Positions 1-4,729 of a DNA stretch of 8,117 bases are shown in pieces. The stretch is from the NCBI GenBank assembly GCA_934555855.1, contig CAKTFL010000083.1, positions 1 to 8,117 of the forward strand. The letters run 5' to 3'. Every line of letters starts with the position of its first letter. Positions within the stretch are counted from its first letter, which is position 1. The notes under the pieces were generated by a model. It did not search any database. It had not been told where the DNA came from and saw only the letters and a list, made by a program, of their open reading frames with translations. The position numbers and the translations under genes were made by a program. The stretch is from an uncultured Sphingomonas sp. (GTDB lineage Bacteria > Pseudomonadota > Alphaproteobacteria > Sphingomonadales > Sphingomonadaceae).

Positions 1-700
1 GGACGGCGCCGTTCGAGGCCAGGAAGCCCAGCACGTCGTTCGAGAAGGCCGACAGGTCCTCCGCGATCGACTTGTTGCGGCGCTGCAGCCAGTTATAGGC
101 CAGCACGGCCGGAACGGCGACAACAAGACCGAGGGCGGTCATGATCAGCGCCTCGCCGACCGGGCCCGCGACCGCGTCGATCGACGCCTGGCCGGCCGAA
201 CCGATCTTGATGAGCGCGCGATAGATGCCGATCACGGTGCCGAACAGGCCGATGAACGGCGCCGTCGCACCCACGGTCGCCAGGAATGCGAGACCGCCGC
301 CGAGCTTCGAGTTGATCGCCGCCTCCGAGCGGGCCAGCGAACCGTGCAGCCAGTCATGCGCCTCGACCGGATCGGTCAGCTTCGCATGCTGGTCCTGAGC
401 CGCCAGACCGTCATCGACCAGCTGCTTGTAGGCCGAGTTCTTCTCGAGCTTGGCCGAACCCTCGCGCAGGTTGGCGCTGCTCCAGAAGCCCTGACGCACG
501 CGCTTGGCCTGGTTCATGATCTTCTGCTGCTCGAACAGCTTCGAGAACAGGATGTAGAAGGACACAACCGACATCAGCACCAGAATGGTGAAGACCGACT
601 GCGAAATCAGGCCGCCTTCGCGAAGCGCCTGCTGAAGGCCGTACGGATTGTCGCCCTTGGCAGCGGCGGCGCCGCCCGCGGCGAGAATGGTGGTGATCAT
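1..700 (-). CDS. exbB: ExbB/TolQ-family proton channel subunit (3' end cut by window edge)
   Basis: Reading the minus strand from the ATG at 700-698 gives 233 uninterrupted residues up to the left edge. The stop lies outside the window, and probably only about 20 residues are missing. The protein has the MotA/TolQ/ExbB layout. A short N-terminal segment is followed by a membrane helix at about residues 34-54 and a charged cytoplasmic stretch at about 55-135. Two further helices lie at about 136-158 (containing GATAPFIGLFGTVIGIY) and 184-204 (containing ALIMTALGLVVAVPAV); these two glycine- and threonine-rich helices are the family signature. ExbB forms the inner-membrane pentamer that, with ExbD, uses the proton gradient to energise TonB. 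The tonB gene lies 77 bp upstream on the same strand, which favours ExbB over TolQ. A GAAGGA ribosome site lies about 10 bases before the ATG. exbD is expected just beyond the left edge (inference). Confidence 0.93.
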   Translation of the reverse strand, partial: MITTILAAGGAAAAKGDNPYGLQQALREGGLISQSVFTILVLMSVVSFYILFSKLFEQQKIMNQAKRVRQGFWSSANLREGSAKLEKNSAYKQLVDDGLAAQDQHAKLTDPVEAHDWLHGSLARSEAAINSKLGGGLAFLATVGATAPFIGLFGTVIGIYRALIKIGSAGQASIDAVAGPVGEALIMTALGLVVAVPAVLAYNWLQRRNKSIAEDLSAFSNDVLGFLASNGAV

Positions 701-749
701 GGTCGAACTTTCCTTCAATCTAGAAGATTAGGACGCAATTTCGTGGGCC

Positions 750-771
750 GGCGGAGCCCAGGGGCCCCGCC
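750..771 (-). other. GC-rich hairpin in the tonB-exbB gap
   Basis: GGCGG (750-754) pairs with CCGCC (767-771). Inside it, GCC (756-758) pairs with GGC (763-765) across a 4-base loop, with an A/C mismatch between the two stems. It lies 6 bases past the tonB stop and about 50 bases before exbB. No T-run follows it on the minus strand, so it is unlikely to be a full intrinsic terminator. A partial attenuator or an mRNA-processing or stabilising element is possible. Folding was judged by eye only. Confidence 0.35.
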
Positions 772-777
772 TGCGCC

Positions 778-1455
778 TTAATCCTGCGGAAGCACCCAAC
801 GGACGGGCAGCGTGTAGGTCGATGTAACCGGCTGGCCGGTGTCGTCCTTTGCCGGCGTGAACCGGACCCTGCTCTTCGCGATGCGGCACGTCGTGCTGTC
901 TAGGTCCGAGTTGCCGCTCGACGTCGTCACCGAGCAATCGGTGACTCGGCCGTTGGTACCAACGGTAAGCCGGGCCACGACGCGTCCCTGCGCCTCGGCA
1001 CGAAGTGCAGCCGGCGGGTAGTTATCCGGACCGAAGAACTCGCCCGGATTCCCGCGCAATCCGGCAGCCTGCGAAACCGGCCGCACGGCAGGCGGTGCGG
1101 GAGGTGCCGGCGGTGCCGGCGGAGCAGGCGGCGCGACCGGCTGACTGGGCGGGATGACCGTCGTCGTATTCAGCACCGGTGCGGGCACCGGGGTCTGAAT
1201 GATCGGCGGCGGCGTCACGACCGTGGTCGGCGGCGGCGGCAGATTGGGCTGGTCCGGCGGCGGGGGCGGCGGTTCATCCGGCGGCGGGGGCGGTGGCTCC
1301 TCGACGTCGAACGTGTTCAACTTCTCCGTCGCCTTCTTCACGAAATTGGTCGCAAGACCGGTGACGAAGGCGTAGCCGAGGGCGGCATGGATCAGCGCGA
1401 CGATGACAATCGCCGTGATCTTGCCCCCGGACATCTTCTGGTCAGCATAGGCCAT
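778..1455 (-). CDS. tonB: TonB energy-transducer protein
   Basis: This 225-residue protein has the three-part TonB build. A single N-terminal membrane anchor (about residues 12-33) carries H23, which appears equivalent to the essential histidine of the TonB anchor. The serine four residues before it in E. coli is a valine here. A TFDVEE segment (48-53) follows, then a periplasmic proline-rich spacer (about 54-123). The C-terminal TonB domain (about 140-222) contains YPPAALRAEAQG, the strand-turn G-RVTDCSV and an R-FTPA motif. C174 and C190 could form a disulfide. TonB carries the energy of the ExbB-ExbD motor across the periplasm to TonB-dependent outer-membrane receptors. The ATG at 1455 has AAGGAG at 1473-1468, a rather long 12-base spacer. 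A second in-frame ATG at 1434 has no better ribosome site. exbB follows on the same strand. I found no clear Fur box upstream. Confidence 0.95.
   Translation of the reverse strand: MAYADQKMSGGKITAIVIVALIHAALGYAFVTGLATNFVKKATEKLNTFDVEEPPPPPPDEPPPPPPDQPNLPPPPTTVVTPPPIIQTPVPAPVLNTTTVIPPSQPVAPPAPPAPPAPPAPPAVRPVSQAAGLRGNPGEFFGPDNYPPAALRAEAQGRVVARLTVGTNGRVTDCSVTTSSGNSDLDSTTCRIAKSRVRFTPAKDDTGQPVTSTYTLPVRWVLPQD
1090..1134 (-). repeat. Tandem 9-bp repeat encoding (Ala-Pro-Pro)x5 in tonB
   Basis: Five consecutive 9-base units encode Ala-Pro-Pro at tonB residues 108-122. Third codon positions vary between units. The segment belongs to the rigid proline spacer that spans the periplasm. Such arrays can change length by slippage. 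Confidence 0.8.
1252..1299 (-). repeat. Two tandem 24-bp units encoding EPPPPPPD in tonB
   Basis: Residues 53-60 and 61-68 of TonB are identical octapeptides (Glu, six Pro, Asp) in direct tandem. On the plus strand this appears as repeated ggcggcgggggcggcgg-type blocks. It lies at the start of the proline-rich spacer, immediately after the TFDVE segment. Confidence 0.8.
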
Positions 1456-1491
1456 TCAGCAACGAAACTCCTTCTCAGCCGGCCTGCCGCT

Positions 1492-1546
1492 CCGTCGGGC
1501 GGCGCGGAAATCCTTGCTGCCAAGGCAGCGGTCCCGTCGGGCGGCG
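1492..1546. repeat. 13-bp direct repeat pair flanking a small inverted repeat
   Basis: CCGTCGGGCGGCG occurs at 1492-1504 and again, identically, at 1534-1546, with a 29-base spacer. The spacer holds the inverted repeat GCTGC-CAAG-GCAGC (1515-1528). The block lies about 40-90 bases upstream of the tonB start, where tonB's leader or promoter should be. Its function is unknown. Confidence 0.5.
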
Positions 1547-1600
1547 ACGTGATTCCTATCGCCACCATCCTAAAGGCGCAAACGCTTTGTCAGCAACTTT

Positions 1601-1616
1601 CGGCACACAATTGCCG
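1601..1616. promoter_or_regulatory. Inverted repeat, possible operator
   Basis: CGGCA (1601-1605) and TGCCG (1612-1616) form a perfect 5-bp dyad around CACAAT, in the AT-richer part of the divergent region. The geometry fits a small regulator site, but five-base arms arise often by chance at this GC content. Confidence 0.2.
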
Positions 1617-1668
1617 GCTTTCCGATTTATTCCTGTCACATTCAGGCACACTGGCATAGCGGAGGCAC

Positions 1669-2553
1669 ATGATTCGCCATTTTCTGCCGGTTGCGGCGCT
1701 GCTTATCATGGGCGTCACCGCCCCGGCATCGCCACAGTTCGCTCCTTCCGCGCCAGGCTTTGCGGGCCAATCTGCGGCCTTGCCCTATGCAGACGTGGTA
1801 GACCTCGTTCTGTCAAGCCCGACGATTGCCGACGCGACGATCCGGTCGGCTGCTCGAATCAGGGGTGCTGAGGCAGCGGGCGTCACACCCGGCCTGACGC
1901 GATTCTATGTCGAAGCGGATGTCACGGCGCTGATTCGCGGTGCCGGCGGCGTACCGCCCCGGATCGGCTATCTGCTCGACGTCGCGGCAGATGTCCGCGG
2001 CAGGCTTCCCAAGCTGAAGAAGCAGCGCGTCCTCGTGTTCGCGCGCCGCGCATCCGGGACGAACGGCAGTCAGCTCCAGCTCGTCGCCCCTGACGCGCAG
2101 CGGCCCTGGACCGCCGACATCGACGCAGCCGCCCGCGCGATCGCCCGCGAGGCCGTGTCGGCCGACGCACCACCCCGGGTGACGGGCGTCGGCAATGCGT
2201 TCCACGTTCCCGGCTCGCTTCCTGGCGAGGGCGAGACTCAGCTTTTCCTGAAGACGGCAAACGGCCGGCCCGTGTCGATCAGCGTGCTCCGCCGGCCGGG
2301 CGAACAGCCGCGCTGGGCGGTAGCGCTGTCGGAGATCGTCGACGAGGCCGCTGCTCCGCCCCGCCCCGGAACGCTGCTCTGGTATCGTCTGGCGTGCAGC
2401 CTGCCCCCTGCCCTGCCCGACGCCAGCGTCGGCGACCTGTCGCCCGAGGACGCAGCGGCAGCGCAGCAGGATTACCGCTTCGTCATCCGCTCGCTGGGTC
2501 CATGTGGCCGAACTCGCGGGAGCGCGCTCAGGGGCGGTGGCGAATCAGGGTGA
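1669..2553 (+). CDS. Secreted protein of unknown function, sphingomonad type
   Basis: This 294-residue protein starts with a signal peptide: a positive MIRH, then a hydrophobic stretch to about residue 16, then an Ala-Pro-Ala/Ser cleavage region at about 18-22. Export to the periplasm or cell surface is therefore likely. The mature part has no membrane helix or catalytic motif that I recognise. Notable segments are LPYADVVDLVLSSPTIADA (38-56), a KLKKQRVLVFAR strand (115-126), GNAFHVPGSLPGEGETQLFL (175-194), RRPGEQPRWAVALSEIVDEA (208-227) and LLWYRLACSLPPALPD (236-251). Two cysteines (C243, C279) lie near the C-terminus and could pair. I recall similar uncharacterised proteins in sphingomonads but cannot name a family. 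The ribosome site GGAGG sits only 3 bases before the ATG. The next Met (residue 14) would destroy the signal peptide, so the first ATG is kept. It is divergent from tonB and overlaps folB by 26 bp tail to tail. Confidence 0.85.
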   Translation: MIRHFLPVAALLIMGVTAPASPQFAPSAPGFAGQSAALPYADVVDLVLSSPTIADATIRSAARIRGAEAAGVTPGLTRFYVEADVTALIRGAGGVPPRIGYLLDVAADVRGRLPKLKKQRVLVFARRASGTNGSQLQLVAPDAQRPWTADIDAAARAIAREAVSADAPPRVTGVGNAFHVPGSLPGEGETQLFLKTANGRPVSISVLRRPGEQPRWAVALSEIVDEAAAPPRPGTLLWYRLACSLPPALPDASVGDLSPEDAAAAQQDYRFVIRSLGPCGRTRGSALRGGGESG

Positions 2554-2899
2554 TACCGATAGACTCGCCCGCCTCGGCGATGGCGAGCTTCACAATCTTC
2601 ACCATGACGCGCCGCACGCGCTGGTCGCCCAGGAACAGTGTTTCGCAGATATGGTCCGCAACGGCCTCGATCAGCGTGAAATGCGTGCCGGGCGGCAGCG
2701 CCTCGGTCGCGGCTCGCTTCAGGTCCAGATAGTTCTTCGACGCCGACAGGGGCGTTGCCGGTTCGAAGCGCCTCGGGCAGTCGAGGTCGACCGTCAGGGA
2801 AATCCTGAGCGGCTGGGGCAGGTGCGTTTCCTCCGAGTAGATGCCGGTCAGCACCTGAACCTCGATGTCGTGCACTTCTAGCTGAAGGCTGTCGTCCAT
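2528..2899 (-). CDS. folB: Dihydroneopterin aldolase (FolB)
   Basis: This 123-residue protein matches the usual length and pattern of FolB, which converts 7,8-dihydroneopterin to 6-hydroxymethyl-dihydropterin plus glycolaldehyde in cytosolic folate synthesis. Visible family landmarks are GIYSEE followed by PQPLRISLTVDLD (19-40), and NYLDL (56-60), whose Y57 aligns with the catalytic tyrosine. FTLIEAVADHI (74-84) carries E78, the likely pterin-binding glutamate. VKIVKLAIAEAGESIGITLIR (100-120) carries K104 at the position of the catalytic lysine, although the usual Lys-Pro is Lys-Leu here. A FolX-type epimerase is a less likely alternative. The ATG at 2899 has no ribosome site. The frame stays open upstream to a stop at 3025-3023 but contains no ATG, GTG or TTG there. 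No other folate gene is visible in the window. Confidence 0.88.
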   Translation of the reverse strand: MDDSLQLEVHDIEVQVLTGIYSEETHLPQPLRISLTVDLDCPRRFEPATPLSASKNYLDLKRAATEALPPGTHFTLIEAVADHICETLFLGDQRVRRVMVKIVKLAIAEAGESIGITLIRHRP

Positions 2900-2997
2900 G
2901 CGGCGCGCCTGTAGCAGGTCGCCGGTGATGTGAAAGCCTGCGCGTACTTGCCTTTCGCCGGTCAGCGGGTACAGCGCCCCGCCCCACAGCGCGGGCG
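2900..2997. promoter_or_regulatory. Divergent gap between folB and the GNAT operon
   Basis: This 98-bp region separates the folB start from the start of the GNAT-DUF1285-nudL-cca operon and should hold both promoters. TTGCCT at 2948-2953, 16 bases before TACAGC (2970-2975), is a weak promoter-like pair on the plus strand. TCGCCGGT is directly repeated at 2919-2926 and 2955-2962. Neither flanking gene has a recognisable ribosome site, and each start codon is directly preceded by a potential hairpin. Confidence 0.35.
2902..2923 (-). other. Hairpin immediately before the folB start codon
   Basis: On the minus strand GGCG-A-CCTG-CTA-CAGG-CG-CGCC can fold into two 4-bp stems separated by a small internal loop, closed by a 3-base loop. 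Its base lies 2 bases from the ATG at 2899. It occupies exactly where a ribosome site would be, which fits the absence of one. The pairing was judged by eye and is not proof of regulation. Confidence 0.35.
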
Positions 2998-3531
2998 ATG
3001 GAGAGGGTCGCTCCTGTTGTGATCACGATGATGCCGATCAGTGTCGCGGACGGTTCCGAGATCGAGAGCCTGCTCGACCGCGCTTTCGGCCCGAACAGGC
3101 ATTCCCGCACCGCCTATAATATTCGCGGTCAGGCAGGGGCGCTGCCGGATCTGAGCTTCGCCGCGATGAACTCCGGCACCCTGGTCGGTTCGGTCCAGTG
3201 CTGGCGCGTACTGTTCCGGGACGATGCGGGCCTTGCCACGCCGATGGTCATGCTTGGTCCGGTGGCCGTCGATCCGGCTCGGCAGCAGGGGGGCATCGGC
3301 CGGCAACTGGTCGCCCGGGCGCTCGCCGCCGCAACCGAGATCGGCGAGGCCGGAGCGATGATGCTGATCGGCGATCCCGAATATTATGGCCGGTTCTTCG
3401 GCTTCGACGCCGGCCGGACGAGCGGCTGGCGCCTCCCCGGCCCGTTCGAGCCGCGCCGGCTGCTGGCGCGCGGGCCGGGCGTGCCCTCGGGCTCCGGCAC
3501 GCTTGGTCCCATGGCGACGATTTTTGCCTGA
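2998..3531 (+). CDS. GNAT-family N-acetyltransferase (YhbS-like)
   Basis: This 177-residue protein has the GNAT fold pattern of the YhbS type. The N-terminal part (SVADGSEIESLLDRAFG, 15-31) is helical. SGTLVGSVQCWRV (59-71) is the central strand. LGPVAVDP (86-93) leads into RQQGGIGRQLV (95-105), which carries the acetyl-CoA pyrophosphate-binding Q/R-x-x-G-x-G loop. GDPEYYGRFFGFDAGR (125-140) is the characteristic late motif of this subgroup. The acetyl acceptor cannot be deduced from sequence. The start is uncertain: the ATG at 2998 has no good ribosome site, while a GTG at 3019 and ATGs at 3028 and 3031 are in frame, and family members usually begin close to residue 8-12 of this reading. The gene heads a plus-strand operon, with the DUF1285 gene 38 bp downstream. 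Confidence 0.9.
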   Translation: MERVAPVVITMMPISVADGSEIESLLDRAFGPNRHSRTAYNIRGQAGALPDLSFAAMNSGTLVGSVQCWRVLFRDDAGLATPMVMLGPVAVDPARQQGGIGRQLVARALAAATEIGEAGAMMLIGDPEYYGRFFGFDAGRTSGWRLPGPFEPRRLLARGPGVPSGSGTLGPMATIFA

Positions 3532-3569
3532 CGCTGGACGCTTGGGACGGCGCCGCCTACCTGCCGCCC

Positions 3570-4139
3570 ATGCCCATGTCGCCTCAGCCCTCAGACCTGA
3601 CCGCGCTCAGCCTCGCCGAGGTCGCCCGGCTTGCCGCGTCGGCGAAGCTGCCTCCCGTCGGGCGCTGGAACCCGGCCCATTGCGGCGACAGCGAGATGCG
3701 GATCGCGCGCGACGGCACCTGGTACCATCAAGGGGCGCCGATCACCCGGCCGGAAATGGTGCGGCTGTTCTCCACCATCCTACGGCGTGAGAGGGATGGC
3801 ACCCATGACCTTGTCACGCCGGTGGAAAAGCTTTCAATCACGGTCGAGGACGCGCCGTTCCGCGCGGTGGAGATGAAGGCGGATGGCGACGGTGCCGACG
3901 CCACGCTGGCTTTTCGCCTGAACACGGACGAGCTGATCGTGGCCGGACCGGAAAACCCGCTGCGCTTCGCCCAGATCGGTGAAGAGCCCCGTCCTTATCT
4001 GGCCGTTCGCGCTGGCCTGGAGGCGCTGATCGCGCGCGCGCTCTTCTATGACCTGGCCGAACGGGCGACGGAGGGTCCGGGCGGATTGCTCGGCGTCTGG
4101 AGCAGTGGGGCCTTTTTCGCGATGGAGACCTGCTCGTGA
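3570..4139 (+). CDS. DUF1285 domain-containing protein
   Basis: This 189-residue protein matches the DUF1285 family, which has no established biochemical role. Key stretches are PPVGRWNPAHCGDSEMRIARDG (28-49), TWYHQGAPITRPEMVRLFSTIL (50-71), LVTPVEKLSITVEDAPFRAVEM (81-102) and LAFRLNTDELIVAG (113-126), with a C-terminal GVWSSGAFF (175-183). No signal peptide or membrane helix is seen, so it should be cytosolic. The ATG at 3570 is followed by a second at 3576; neither has a clear ribosome site. The frame extends upstream into the GNAT gene, but that region does not resemble the family. It lies 38 bp after the GNAT gene, and its stop overlaps the nudL start (GTGA), so the two are probably translationally coupled. 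Confidence 0.88.
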   Translation: MPMSPQPSDLTALSLAEVARLAASAKLPPVGRWNPAHCGDSEMRIARDGTWYHQGAPITRPEMVRLFSTILRRERDGTHDLVTPVEKLSITVEDAPFRAVEMKADGDGADATLAFRLNTDELIVAGPENPLRFAQIGEEPRPYLAVRAGLEALIARALFYDLAERATEGPGGLLGVWSSGAFFAMETCS

Positions 4140-4729
4140 GCCTGACCGAACGGCTCGCAGCGGCGCTCGGTGCCGACATCGTCCCGGCCGAGCCATTCCT
4201 GGCCGCGGACGACGTGACGCTGCTACCCGACCGGCCGCTGACGGCCGCGGCGGTGCTGATCGCGATCACCGACCGCGAGGAGCCGGGCGTCATCCTGACC
4301 CAGCGAACGGAAACGCTCCGCCGCCACCCTGGCCAGATCGCCTTTCCCGGCGGACGCATCGACCCCGACGACGGCAGCCCGGTGGCGGCCGCCTTGCGCG
4401 AGGCCGAGGAGGAGATCGCCCTGCCGCCAGCCGCAGTCAGGGTGGCGGGCACGACCGAGCGCTATCGCACCGGCACCGGATTCGAGGTCACGCCGGTGGT
4501 GGGCGTGGTTCCTCCCGACCTGCCACTCCGGCCCAGCGAAGCCGAGGTGGCTGCCGTCTTCGAAGTCCCCCTCGCCTTCCTGCTCGACGCTTCGAACCAC
4601 CGACCTGCGAGCGCCTTCTGGCAGGGTAGAGAGCGGCACTTCCATGAGATCGTCTGGCAGGATCGGCGGATCTGGGGCGCCACCGCGGCGATCATCGTCA
4701 ACCTGTCGAGGCGCCTGACATGGCCGTGA
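4136..4729 (+). CDS. nudL: CoA pyrophosphatase, Nudix family (NudL-like)
   Basis: This 197-residue Nudix hydrolase is predicted to split CoA and CoA esters into 3',5'-ADP and (acyl)phosphopantetheine. Residues 54-73 give the NudL/UPF0035 signature, L-T-Q-R, then R62, then HPGQIAFPGG. The Nudix helix follows, with REAEEEIAL (88-96) supplying the metal-binding glutamates. Two apparent deviations from the general Nudix box, the spacing ahead of RE and the Ala replacing Gly in IAL, also occur in E. coli NudL and so are family traits. VTPVVGVVPPDLP (118-130) and IWGATAAII (179-187) complete the match. Translation starts at GTG 4136, whose last two bases belong to the TGA of the DUF1285 gene. Its end overlaps the cca start by 10 bp. 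Confidence 0.95.
   Translation: MSLTERLAAALGADIVPAEPFLAADDVTLLPDRPLTAAAVLIAITDREEPGVILTQRTETLRRHPGQIAFPGGRIDPDDGSPVAAALREAEEEIALPPAAVRVAGTTERYRTGTGFEVTPVVGVVPPDLPLRPSEAEVAAVFEVPLAFLLDASNHRPASAFWQGRERHFHEIVWQDRRIWGATAAIIVNLSRRLTWP

Larger units (their letters stand above)
1456..1668. promoter_or_regulatory. Divergent intergenic region between tonB and the secreted-protein gene
   Basis: This 213-bp gap must hold the promoters of both divergent genes. The half nearer 1669 is visibly AT-richer than the surrounding coding DNA. I see no clean -35/-10 pair on either strand and no recognisable Fur site, so no promoter is assigned. It contains the 13-bp direct repeat and two inverted repeats listed separately. 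It also holds the two ribosome sites: AAGGAG at 1473-1468 for tonB, and GGAGG at 1661-1665 for the gene at 1669, the latter only 3 bases from its ATG. Confidence 0.55.

Noticed and set aside
344..781. A 145-codon plus-strand frame opposite exbB
   Set aside because: It is antisense to the ExbB helices, which are strongly conserved on the minus strand. No motif is seen in this frame.
2900..3022. Upstream in-frame extension or gene remnant ahead of folB
   Set aside because: The frame is open to 3023 but has no ATG, GTG or TTG, and the translation does not resemble a known domain. It overlaps the divergent GNAT start.
2472..3110. A 212-codon minus-strand frame overlapping folB and the GNAT start
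   Set aside because: It covers folB in another frame, and its translation is Arg-rich with no family resemblance.
3115..3120. A perfect TATAAT
   Set aside because: It lies inside the GNAT coding region, encoding part of a Tyr-Asn-Ile segment, and has no -35 element at proper spacing (CGAACA at 3092-3097).
3198..3569. N-terminal extension of the DUF1285 protein by about 124 residues
   Set aside because: The frame is open upstream, but that stretch lies inside the GNAT gene and reads as Arg/Gly-rich noise. Family similarity begins near the ATG at 3570.
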